Below, one piece after another: positions 56,420-64,000 of a stretch of 64,000 bases of DNA. The first letter of the stretch is position 1, and every line of letters begins with the position of its first letter. Location of the stretch: contig NZ_CP140614.1 in assembly GCF_036556685.1 (NCBI RefSeq), positions 744,001 to 808,000 on the forward strand, read 5' to 3'. Source of the DNA: Sulfurospirillum sp. 1612 (GTDB lineage Bacteria; Campylobacterota; Campylobacteria; Campylobacterales; Sulfurospirillaceae). The translations under genes and the position numbers were made by a program. The notes beneath the pieces are model-generated. The model worked only from the letters and a program-made list of their open reading frames with translations, was not told the origin of the DNA and did not search any database.

Positions 56420-57835
56420 TTAAACTTCGCTCAAATCTTTTAACGAAGAGGTCATCGCGGCGAGTTTGTTTGAAACCTCATGATATTCAAATTCTGGCGT
56501 GCTATCTGCTACAATACCGGCTCCGGCTTGAAAGATTATCTTTTCATCATCCAAATAAGCCGTGCGAATTAAAATTGCACTATCAAGATTGCCATCAAAA
56601 CCAAAATAGCCCACAGCACCGCTATAAAAACTTCGCTTTAAGCCTTCAAATTCACTAATGAGCTCCATCGCCCGAATTTTTGGTGTTCCTGTCATGGTAC
56701 CGGCTGTAAATGTTGCAGCAAATAGATCAAACATATCATATTTTTGATCCAATAAAGCTTCAATGTCTGTGACCAAATGCATCACATGAGAATAGCGTTC
56801 GACACGCATCATTTCTTTGACGTTGACACTACCCACCTTGGCTACTTTCCCGACATCGTTGCGACCTAAATCAATCAGCATCAAATGCTCGGCACGCTCT
56901 TTTTCATCTTGTTGCAATTCATCTGCTAGTGCTAAATCCATCTCATAGTTTGTCCCTCGTTTTCTTGTTCCTGCGATGGGTCTGAGCATGATATGGCCAT
57001 TTTTCAATCCGACCATGACTTCAGGGGAACTTCCTATGATAGAAAATTTTCCATAATCTAAATTAAACATATAAGGAGAGGGATTTTTATTTCTTAATAC
57101 TCTATAAAAACTAAGACGGTCGATTTTTGCTCTCATTGTGAAACGATTGGACATGAGGATTTGAAATACATCACCGCTCTTAATCATCTCTTTTGAAGCC
57201 CTCACCATCTCAAAGAATTTCTCTTTTGAAAAAGCAAAACTGCCATTATCTGGCATTTTGGTCTTGTGAATTGGGATATTATGATGCGGTTTTTTGAGCA
57301 GTTCAATAATAGCATCAAGTTTTTTTGCAATATGTGGCAAGAACGTCATCAGGGTGAGTGTATTAGATTTGTGCGAAAATGCACAGATTAATTTGGGGCG
57401 AATCAAGTCAAGATCTGGTATTTGTAATTCATCATGCAATTGATTCATGTGTTTTTGCAAAACCGGTTCAAATGTTTTGACACAATCATAGCCAACATAG
57501 CCGATAAATCCATCCACAAATCCGATGTTAAGTTCGTGTGCAAGACGTTTGTAATAGTTCATATCAATCTCTTGATATCTCTTTTTAAGAAAATCAAAGG
57601 GATTGTCTTCGACTTGTATCTTTTCGTTGTTTTCATTAATATAAAAACTTTGAGAGTTTTCGTGAATCACACGCTCTCTCGCACCGATAAAAAGAAAACT
57701 ATAGTTTCCAGCCTCTGAATTGATGGCACTCTCAAAGAGGAAAGACAACTCATCTTCAAAAAAATCTTGGAGTTTCTTGAAGATGGTGATGGGTGTCAGT
57801 TGGTCAAATAATATGGTTCTTTTTTCTAACATCAT
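56420..57835 (-). CDS. trpE: Anthranilate synthase component I
   Basis: Chorismate-binding enzyme, 471 residues. The N-terminal FLFESA is like the tryptophan feedback site of TrpE; LIDLGRNDVGKVAKVGSV, IGSSPEVMVGL and FTAGTMTGTPKIRAME are chorismate-site motifs. These favour TrpE over PabB, although PabB cannot be excluded and no trpG/D partner is adjacent. It lies between aroE and the SPOR gene, and overlaps the latter by four bases. Confidence 0.8.
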   Translation of the reverse strand: MMLEKRTILFDQLTPITIFKKLQDFFEDELSFLFESAINSEAGNYSFLFIGARERVIHENSQSFYINENNEKIQVEDNPFDFLKKRYQEIDMNYYKRLAHELNIGFVDGFIGYVGYDCVKTFEPVLQKHMNQLHDELQIPDLDLIRPKLICAFSHKSNTLTLMTFLPHIAKKLDAIIELLKKPHHNIPIHKTKMPDNGSFAFSKEKFFEMVRASKEMIKSGDVFQILMSNRFTMRAKIDRLSFYRVLRNKNPSPYMFNLDYGKFSIIGSSPEVMVGLKNGHIMLRPIAGTRKRGTNYEMDLALADELQQDEKERAEHLMLIDLGRNDVGKVAKVGSVNVKEMMRVERYSHVMHLVTDIEALLDQKYDMFDLFAATFTAGTMTGTPKIRAMELISEFEGLKRSFYSGAVGYFGFDGNLDSAILIRTAYLDDEKIIFQAGAGIVADSTPEFEYHEVSNKLAAMTSSLKDLSEV

Positions 57836-58542
57836 TTTATTCTATATATAAATGCATTTTTATTGATTGATTTTTTGATGGCAGTCAAATTATTTTTTGC
57901 CTCTTGGTTGCTTTTATAAGGCCCAATTAATACTTTTGTTACTTTTTTACCATTCACGCTGGTTTGATATAAGATATATGCGTATTTTTTACTCTGAATA
58001 AGTCGTAAAAATTTTTGGTTCGGAGACGTTTTTGCGATAGCACCTACTTGCACAAAAATACCCTTATGTGATTTTGTTGCTTTAGGTGTGACTTTCTTGG
58101 CTGTTTTTTTGACCGTCTTCACCGGTGCTTTTTTGAGTGGTTCTACCACCGTAGAGACAGGTTTTTCTTTTTTCTTTGGCGTGAGGATAGGTGCAGTTGT
58201 TGTATTTTGTTCCATACTTTTTGTTTTTTGAATCTCTTTTTCTTTTAAATTTTTAACCACTTTTTCAAAATCATCTTGTTTGGTAGTGTTTTCTTCTACA
58301 ATAGGCACTTGTTTAAATAGAGACTCATCTTTTGGTTGGGCCATAGTTGATTTTGGCTCTGGCGGGAGAATAAGCTTTGGAGTCGCATTTCGCGTTGGCT
58401 TGTTGACGAGTTTCATAGTTACAAGAACCCCTAAAAAAACAATAATGAGCAACGCTATGATAATCAAGATTCGTTTGATTTTGAGCGTTTTACTGTTATC
58501 TTTTTCCAAAACTATATCACTTAATTCGTTTTTATTTTCCAT
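57832..58542 (-). CDS. SPOR-domain membrane protein
   Basis: A 236-residue inner-membrane protein: short cytoplasmic N-terminus, one helix (about 24-46), a Lys/Pro-rich periplasmic linker with many KKxxK repeats and a C-terminal SPOR domain (KGIFVQVGAIAKTSPNQKFL ... VLIGPYKSNQEAK), which binds glycan strands lacking stem peptides at division sites. A role in septation is likely by family. It sits between DUF1882 and trpE genes. Confidence 0.88.
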   Translation of the reverse strand: MENKNELSDIVLEKDNSKTLKIKRILIIIALLIIVFLGVLVTMKLVNKPTRNATPKLILPPEPKSTMAQPKDESLFKQVPIVEENTTKQDDFEKVVKNLKEKEIQKTKSMEQNTTTAPILTPKKKEKPVSTVVEPLKKAPVKTVKKTAKKVTPKATKSHKGIFVQVGAIAKTSPNQKFLRLIQSKKYAYILYQTSVNGKKVTKVLIGPYKSNQEAKNNLTAIKKSINKNAFIYRIK

Positions 58543-58587
58543 ATTGTCTCCAATTTTTTGTTACAAAATTTAAATTGTTCTACGCTT

Positions 58588-58593
58588 ATTTTA
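58588..58593 (-). promoter_or_regulatory. Possible -10 of the SPOR-trpE-aroE transcript
   Basis: TAAAAT on the minus strand, about 45 bases upstream of the SPOR gene start. The -35 region has TTGATG two bases beyond normal spacing. Confidence 0.3.
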
Positions 58594-58624
58594 ACATATA
58601 TTCTCATGCTTTCATCAAAATATA

Positions 58625-59167
58625 CTACAGATGTTTTGACCAGGCAGAACCGCGCTCTTTTTGATACACTTTATAAGGCAAGGTAAGAATATTAAACTCT
58701 TTTGGAATGCTATTGTTTGGAAAAATCTTCCATTCTCTTGGCATCTTTTGTGCGAGTTTCATAGAAAGCAATGATGCTATCTGATATCCTTCTTGCAAGG
58801 CAGTGTGTCCTTTGTGTATGTAAAGATGCAAATGCCCAGGAGTCTTACTCTCATAGGCAGTAAAATTGATATATCCCTCTTCTCTAAGCAATAATTGTGC
58901 CCGATGCCAAAATCGTTCTGTATTAGTGCCGTTGTAATCTATGACAATGTTTTCTACATAATCTAAAGTATGAATCAACGAGTGCGCGACGGTGAGCTCC
59001 CCATTGAGGTGCTCTTGCATGATCTGGCGCGTCAAGCGGCTATCATGTCTCTCAAATTTATCAAAAAAGGTTCGTCCGCCGTATGATATCTTTTGCACAA
59101 TATGGTCTTGTTTGACCCAATAATGTGATGTATCCATCTTGATGAGTGCGGTATCGATATCATACAT
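58625..59167 (-). CDS. DUF1882-family protein of unknown function
   Basis: A 180-residue soluble protein without a signal peptide. The central region ([40 protein letters not shown]) is rich in His, Trp and Tyr. I recall the same family at this place (glyA-DUF1882-SPOR) in Campylobacter. Function is unknown; conserved His residues may hint at metal or nucleic-acid binding, which is a guess. Confidence 0.8.
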   Translation of the reverse strand: MYDIDTALIKMDTSHYWVKQDHIVQKISYGGRTFFDKFERHDSRLTRQIMQEHLNGELTVAHSLIHTLDYVENIVIDYNGTNTERFWHRAQLLLREEGYINFTAYESKTPGHLHLYIHKGHTALQEGYQIASLLSMKLAQKMPREWKIFPNNSIPKEFNILTLPYKVYQKERGSAWSKHL

Positions 59168-59179
59168 TGGCGCATCCCT

Positions 59180-60427
59180 TTAATATGTTGATTGCTCGTA
59201 GATAACAAACTGGCTAGCTAAGACTTTCATCTCTTCTTTGATTTTTGCTTGTAAGTCGGTATCTTGGATATCATCAAGTACGTCGGCAATTTTATTGGCA
59301 ATAATGTCAAATTCTTTGGTACCCATACCTCGGGCAGTAAGCGCCGCACTTCCGATTCTCACACCGCTAGTCACAAAAGGACTGCGCGTTTCATTAGGTA
59401 CGGTGTTTTTGTTGACTGTAATACCCGCGTTTCCAAGAGCGATGTCTGCATCTTTTCCACTGAAATTTTTGTTTAGAAATGAAACCAGCACGAGATGGTT
59501 GTCCGTACCGCCACTGACGATGTCATAACCTCTTTTGATGAGGACATCTGAGAGTACTTGCATGTTGGCTTTCACTTGTTTGGCATAAGTTTTCCATTCT
59601 GGTTTGAGATTATACGCAAAACCCACCGCTTTGGCTGCGATAACATGCACCAGTGGACCACCTTGGATTCCAGGGAAAATGGCACTATTTATTTTTTTAG
59701 CCAACTCTTCATCATCAGTCATGATGAGTCCCCCTCTTGGACCTCTTAGTGTTTTATGGGTTGTTGTTGAGACAACATGACAATGAGGAAAAGGACTTGG
59801 ATGTTCTCCCGCGGCTACAAGACCGGCAATGTGGGCAATGTCTGCAAAAAGGTAGGCTCCCACTTCGTCCGCAATTTCACGGAATTTAGCAAAATCGATT
59901 ACGCGTGGATACGCACTAGCACCACAAACGATAATCTTTGGTTTTACAATGTGTGCGATCTCTCTCACTTTTTCATAATCGATGCGACCGTTTTCATCAA
60001 CACCATAAAAGAAACTTGAGTACGTTTTACCCGAACTGCTCACTTTTGAGCCGTGTGTTAGATGTCCACCTTGACTCAAATCCATACCCAAAATTTTGTC
60101 ATACGGTTTTAAAAGTGCTTGATAGACTCCCTGATTGGCTTGACTACCAGAGTTTGGTTGTACATTGGCAAATTTACATCCGAATAATTCACAAGCTCTA
60201 TCAATCGCAAGTTGTTCTACTTTGTCAGCAAACTCACAACCTCCATAGTATCTTTTGTTTGGATAACCTTCGGCATACTTATTCGTAAAAACGCTTCCCA
60301 TGGCTTCCATGACAGCTGGAAAGGTAAAGTTTTCACTAGCAATCATCTCAAGGTGTTCGGTTTGTCTTTTTAACTCTAATTCTACCAAATCATATACTGC
60401 AGGGTCTTCTGTTTTTAATATACTCAT
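59180..60427 (-). CDS. glyA: Serine hydroxymethyltransferase
   Basis: PLP enzyme converting serine and tetrahydrofolate into glycine and methylene-tetrahydrofolate. It has [29 protein letters not shown] and the Schiff-base lysine in [13 protein letters not shown]. 415 residues matches the family. The start is four bases after lysS. Confidence 0.97.
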   Translation of the reverse strand: MSILKTEDPAVYDLVELELKRQTEHLEMIASENFTFPAVMEAMGSVFTNKYAEGYPNKRYYGGCEFADKVEQLAIDRACELFGCKFANVQPNSGSQANQGVYQALLKPYDKILGMDLSQGGHLTHGSKVSSSGKTYSSFFYGVDENGRIDYEKVREIAHIVKPKIIVCGASAYPRVIDFAKFREIADEVGAYLFADIAHIAGLVAAGEHPSPFPHCHVVSTTTHKTLRGPRGGLIMTDDEELAKKINSAIFPGIQGGPLVHVIAAKAVGFAYNLKPEWKTYAKQVKANMQVLSDVLIKRGYDIVSGGTDNHLVLVSFLNKNFSGKDADIALGNAGITVNKNTVPNETRSPFVTSGVRIGSAALTARGMGTKEFDIIANKIADVLDDIQDTDLQAKIKEEMKVLASQFVIYEQSTY

Positions 60428-60430
60428 TAT

Positions 60431-61954
60431 TTATTCCTTACTATTTTCATTTTCATCTGTTGTTGGGTCTAAAAGGGGTTTCATGGCCGGAAACAATATG
60501 ACATCTCTAATAGAATGTTGGTTGGCTAAGAGCATGACAAGTCGGTCAATACCCAAACCTTCACCGGCAGTTGGAGGGAGACCGTATCCGAGAGCTTGTA
60601 CATAATCTTCATCCATCTCATGTGCTTCATCATCTCCTTCATTTTTTGCTTCAATTTGTTTTTTAAATCTTTCATATTGATCAATCGGGTCATTTAATTC
60701 ATTAAATCCATTGGCGATTTCTCGCCCTGCAATAAAGAGTTCAAAGCGCTCTGCAATATTTTTATTTTCTTCATTTCTTCGTGCCAATGGGCTGATTTCG
60801 ATTGGATAATCGATGATATAAGTCGGGTCGATGAGTTTTTCTTCCACAAAGAGATCAAACATCTCTTCGTACAACTTTCCGATGTTCATTTTCGTATCAA
60901 CTTCAAGATTATTTTCTTTGAAAAATTCTAAAATTTTCTCTTTGCTATCTAGGATGTCTTCTGGAACGTTACCGATTTGAATGAGTGAATCTCTAAAAGA
61001 GATTTTTCTAAATTCTTTTGAAAAATCAATAACAACATCACCAAATGGCAACTTTTTAGGTAAATTCAATTTATCTAAGAGATAGGTAAACAAATCTTCA
61101 GTTAAATGCATAAGATCATGATAATTGTGATAGGCCCAATAAAATTCTACCATTGTAAATTCAGGATTGTGCGTCAGATCCATCCCTTCATTTCTAAAGT
61201 TTCTATTGATTTCAAACACAGATTCAAAACCTCCGACAACGAGTCTTTTGAGATAAAGCTCTGGGGCAATCCTGAGGTATCGATTGACGCCTAGTGCATT
61301 GTGATAGGTCACAAAAGGTTTGGCATTGGCACCTCCTGCAATCGGATGCATCATCGGTGTTTCGACTTCTAAGAAGTTTTTGGATTCAAAAAAATGTCGG
61401 ATTCGGCTGACAATCAAACTGCGTAATCTAAATGTTTTTTTGACATCTTGATTCATAATCATATCAAGATAACGTTTTCGGTATCGTAATTCGATGTCTT
61501 GTAATCCGTGAAATTTTTCTGGTAGAGGCGTGATAGATTTGGTGGCCAACTCAAGTGTTTGCGCGTGAAGCGATAATTCTCCCGTTTTTGTGACAAAAGG
61601 AAATCCTTTGACAAAAACAATATCACCCACTTCAATGAGTTTTTTAGCCTCTTTAAACCACGCTTCGCCAATACTGTCTCGACTGAAATATATTTGCAAT
61701 ACATCTTGTTCGTCTTCAATCTTCGCAAAGGCAGCTTTTCCCATATGTCTCAAAAATTTGATACGTCCTGAAATCGTATGCAGTTTGTTTTCATCCCGCT
61801 TTTCTTCGGTATCTTTGATATATTCATAGGTCGTTTTAAATTCAAGAGTCGTGCAATCTTTCTTAACATTGTGCCTATAAGGATTTTTTCCTAAATTTTT
61901 TAAATCTTGTGATTTTTGTATTCTTTGTTGTTCGTACTGATTTTCAAATACCAA
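60431..61954 (-). CDS. lysS: Lysyl-tRNA synthetase, class II
   Basis: Class II synthetase with an N-terminal anticodon-binding OB fold ([21 protein letters not shown]), motif 2 ([20 protein letters not shown]) and motif 3 ([12 protein letters not shown]). I start at TTG 61954 ([12 protein letters not shown] follows), with AGGGA upstream; this gives 507 residues, close to the family. A longer frame to 62047 overlaps fur and is unlikely. Confidence 0.95.
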   Translation of the reverse strand: MVFENQYEQQRIQKSQDLKNLGKNPYRHNVKKDCTTLEFKTTYEYIKDTEEKRDENKLHTISGRIKFLRHMGKAAFAKIEDEQDVLQIYFSRDSIGEAWFKEAKKLIEVGDIVFVKGFPFVTKTGELSLHAQTLELATKSITPLPEKFHGLQDIELRYRKRYLDMIMNQDVKKTFRLRSLIVSRIRHFFESKNFLEVETPMMHPIAGGANAKPFVTYHNALGVNRYLRIAPELYLKRLVVGGFESVFEINRNFRNEGMDLTHNPEFTMVEFYWAYHNYHDLMHLTEDLFTYLLDKLNLPKKLPFGDVVIDFSKEFRKISFRDSLIQIGNVPEDILDSKEKILEFFKENNLEVDTKMNIGKLYEEMFDLFVEEKLIDPTYIIDYPIEISPLARRNEENKNIAERFELFIAGREIANGFNELNDPIDQYERFKKQIEAKNEGDDEAHEMDEDYVQALGYGLPPTAGEGLGIDRLVMLLANQHSIRDVILFPAMKPLLDPTTDENENSKE

Positions 61955-61967
61955 TTTATTCCCTTTT

Positions 61968-62444
61968 TTATTTGTTTTCTGATTGTAATTTTTGTTGACA
62001 TTTTTCGCAAATACCATAGAGTTGCATGATATGTCCGGTGAGTGCAAAACCGTTGGCTTTTGCGATTTTTTCTTGCTTATGTTCTATGTCCTTATCTTCA
62101 AATTCGATAATTAAACCACAATTTTTACAGATGAGATGATCATGATGCGGTTTATTAGCAAGTTCAAATTTTTTACCTGCTTGTCCAAAAGTCAGTGATG
62201 TGACGATATTAGAATCTTCAAGAAGGTTTAAGGTTCGGTAAACGGTGGCAATTCCAATATTGAGTTTTGGATGATTTTTTTTGATTAAAATATAAAGTTC
62301 TTCTGGCGAGAAATGATTGGGAAAATTATAGAGTGTTTGTATCACAATCTCTCTTTGCCTTGTGAATTTTAATACATTTTTTTTCAATACATCCTTGAAC
62401 GCAGCGATTAAGTGGTCGTATTCGATATTTTCCATAGAGTTCAT
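61968..62444 (-). CDS. fur: Ferric uptake regulator, Fur family
   Basis: Iron-sensing repressor of 158 residues. The winged helix ([15 protein letters not shown]...[14 protein letters not shown]) and metal sites ([18 protein letters not shown]) are intact. Two ATG codons (62444 and 62435) compete; neither has a strong ribosome site. Adjacent to lysS and cvpA as in Campylobacter, which supports Fur over PerR. Confidence 0.92.
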   Translation of the reverse strand: MNSMENIEYDHLIAAFKDVLKKNVLKFTRQREIVIQTLYNFPNHFSPEELYILIKKNHPKLNIGIATVYRTLNLLEDSNIVTSLTFGQAGKKFELANKPHHDHLICKNCGLIIEFEDKDIEHKQEKIAKANGFALTGHIMQLYGICEKCQQKLQSENK

Positions 62445-62451
62445 AGTATGC

Positions 62452-62991
62452 TTACTTTGAAGTATTGTTTTCTGGTGAACCGGAGATTTTCTCTACTATG
62501 TCATCGGTATTGATTTTTACGATGTATTTCCCGGTCTCTAGAAAAATAGGATACATGAAACTTTTATCCATATATTTTTGAATTCTTGATCTGACAAATT
62601 CTACATTGGTTAATGCGATGGCCAAAATCGAAAAAACTAGAAATATTTTTAAACTACCGACAAGAAAACCGGCGAGTTTATCCAGGCCGCTTAAGCCACT
62701 CGCTTTTAAGAGGTGAGATAGAATATATCCGATAATAATGCTCAAAATCCATACTAATAACAGTGTGGCGATAAAGCCAATCAGATAGAGTGATGCTTTG
62801 TTGCCAAAAGCGTAAATATTAGTGTCGATAAATTGACCTGTTGTCTCAGCAAAACGTGTAGCAACATAAATACCACCGACGATACCGATTAAACCAAAGA
62901 CTTCTTTGATAAATCCATTAATCACACCTTTTATCCCCAATATCAATATGAGTGATAAAGAGACAATGTCAAAAATTGATACTTGATCCAT
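62452..62991 (-). CDS. CvpA-family membrane protein
   Basis: The 179-residue protein has four membrane helices (about 8-28, 30-50, 63-88, 105-125) with the CvpA features [23 protein letters not shown] and [17 protein letters not shown], then a short polar tail. CvpA proteins are linked to envelope integrity and colicin V export; the reaction is unknown. It is three bases after the GGDEF gene and eight before fur. Confidence 0.9.
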   Translation of the reverse strand: MDQVSIFDIVSLSLILILGIKGVINGFIKEVFGLIGIVGGIYVATRFAETTGQFIDTNIYAFGNKASLYLIGFIATLLLVWILSIIIGYILSHLLKASGLSGLDKLAGFLVGSLKIFLVFSILAIALTNVEFVRSRIQKYMDKSFMYPIFLETGKYIVKINTDDIVEKISGSPENNTSK

Positions 62992-62994
62992 CTG

Positions 62995-63939
62995 CTAATT
63001 TACCTTACAACAGTTTTTGCCATGCAATTTTGCTGCATAGAGTGCTTTGTCTGCGCGTGCTAGTATATTATCTATTGTGTCACCTTTGACGTGGCTAGTA
63101 ATGCCCGCACTGATAGTCAAATGGATGGTGTTGCCCTTGTATAAAAGTTTGCTTTCGCTTGTGTTTTGTATAATACGTTCGGTGATTTTAATGCAGTTTT
63201 CTAAATTTGAACGATTGAGTAATACAATAAACTCTTCACCTCCAAAACGGTAGACTTTGATACCGCTACGGATTGAACTTTGTATGAGACGTGTCAAAAA
63301 GATGAGTGTTTTATCTCCGGCAATATGACCAAAAGTATCATTAATAGTTTTAAAATCATCCGCATCAAAAAGAATGACTTGCAAATCCAAGTCGCGATCG
63401 TTTCCAATTTTTAGGATTTCTTCTAAATCTTTATTAAGAGATCTTCTATTGTATATTTTAGTCAAAGGGTCGATATTGGATTCACGTTCGAGTTTTTCAA
63501 CTTCTAATTTTAACGTCGTAATCATTTGCTCTGCATTGTCCAATTCATTCAGAAGTTGTTTTTGAAAAACATCCAAACTGTTTAGGATTTTTGCAGCATC
63601 TAGACCATTGGGTTCTTTTCGGATTTCATCAATATCTATAATATTTTCATCAGATATTGATTTGATATTGATCTTAGATTGTTCAAATTCTTTGATGCTC
63701 TCTCGAGTAATATCAAGACAAGCTTCTTTTAAGCTTGTGTCAAGGTCATCGATGGAAAATAGGTATTTATATTTTTTTGACAAATCAAAAATATCTTGGT
63801 TGTCATCAGTTAAAAGTAAATCCATAAAAGTTTCATGATAATACTTTGGATATGGAGGTATATCAAGATTTTCTAACTTTTGAAAAGTTTCTTTACCTAT
63901 CTTGCCGATTTTATCTGCAATATTTGCATTTTTATTCAT
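62995..63939 (-). CDS. Diguanylate cyclase, GGDEF domain
   Basis: A soluble protein of 314 residues. An N-terminal helical sensor-like part (about 1-150) is followed by a GGDEF domain with FGGEEFIVLL (active GGEEF) and TDDFKTIND-type metal loop DADDFKTIND. It would make c-di-GMP; no RxxD inhibitory site is evident just upstream. I use ATG 63939 (GGGGAG about ten bases upstream) rather than TTG 63957. Confidence 0.9.
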   Translation of the reverse strand: MNKNANIADKIGKIGKETFQKLENLDIPPYPKYYHETFMDLLLTDDNQDIFDLSKKYKYLFSIDDLDTSLKEACLDITRESIKEFEQSKINIKSISDENIIDIDEIRKEPNGLDAAKILNSLDVFQKQLLNELDNAEQMITTLKLEVEKLERESNIDPLTKIYNRRSLNKDLEEILKIGNDRDLDLQVILFDADDFKTINDTFGHIAGDKTLIFLTRLIQSSIRSGIKVYRFGGEEFIVLLNRSNLENCIKITERIIQNTSESKLLYKGNTIHLTISAGITSHVKGDTIDNILARADKALYAAKLHGKNCCKVN

Positions 63940-64000
63940 AATGTGTTCACTCCCCAAGGATATTCGAATATTTTATCGATTTTATGCTGTGATATTGTTA

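Noticed and set aside
61955-62047. N-terminal extension of lysS into fur
   Set aside because: The 31 extra residues show no LysS similarity and overlap fur coding; TTG 61954 has a good ribosome site.
1-64000. tRNA, rRNA, insertion sequences, prophage or CRISPR arrays
   Set aside because: No cloverleaf-like stretch, transposase, integrase, terminal inverted repeats or regularly spaced repeats were seen; gaps between genes are too short for most of these.

Overview
The window reads as a chromosomal segment of a free-living member of the Campylobacterota (Sulfurimonas/Sulfurovum/Sulfuricurvum-like; genus not decidable from sequence reading alone). The DNA is AT-rich with densely packed genes. 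Three gene orders match my recollection of Campylobacter jejuni: cheY-prmA-ftsH-psd-like-pssA (36.2-40.8 kb), der-aroK-trpS-serS-pflB (46-52.6 kb) and aroE-SPOR-DUF1882-glyA-lysS-fur-cvpA (55.6-63 kb). The ArsRS-type two-component pair and CcoI/CcoS (cbb3 oxidase assembly) also fit. A full leucine synthase gene, a TRAP transporter and c-di-GMP enzymes suggest an environmental rather than host-restricted lifestyle.

Layout. 0-4.2 kb: a truncated OlsF-like lipid acyltransferase, polyphosphate kinase 2, a YgjP-type metallopeptidase, DnaJ and a Met/His-rich Spy-like periplasmic protein. 4.3-10 kb: an ArsRS-type two-component system overlapping recR, then dnaX and rho on the other strand. 10-13.6 kb: ccoI and ccoS for copper loading of cbb3 oxidase, and two small periplasmic c-type cytochromes. 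13.7-20.2 kb (+): a TPR protein followed by the complete ADP-heptose pathway (gmhB, hldD, hldE, gmhA) and UDP-glucose dehydrogenase plus a UDP-glucuronate 4-epimerase. 20.2-32.7 kb (-): one long, mostly overlapping lipooligosaccharide core operon reading waaC, lipid A acyltransferase, GT2, GT9, GT4, GT9, GT9, GT4, GT4, O-antigen ligase, GT4, waaF. The two blocks converge tail to tail and work together: one makes the ADP-heptose and UDP-uronic-acid donors, the other uses them.

32.7-40.8 kb (+): PolB-type exonuclease, phosphomannomutase, hisH, hisA, then cheY, prmA, ftsH, a Psd-related protein without a recognisable pyruvoyl serine, and pssA. 40.8-42.6 kb: leuA with its own promoter and a previously hidden short reading frame whose last eight codons include five leucines, a candidate leucine leader peptide. 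42.6-48.4 kb (-): pflB (flagellar motor scaffold), a di-haem cytochrome c peroxidase and a membrane GGDEF-EAL protein. 48.4-64 kb (-): serS, trpS, aroK, der, a DctPQM TRAP transporter, aroE, trpE, a SPOR protein, a DUF1882 protein, glyA, lysS, fur, cvpA and a GGDEF diguanylate cyclase.

No rRNA, tRNA, CRISPR array, insertion sequence or prophage was seen, and no gene-free stretch exceeds about 240 bases. The most distinctive signal is the leucine-rich leader in front of leuA. Others are the metallopeptidase gene without a usable start codon for its conserved N-terminus, overlapped by a strong hairpin; the Psd-like protein that seems to lack its processing site; and a short reading frame with a strong ribosome site in front of the O-antigen ligase.
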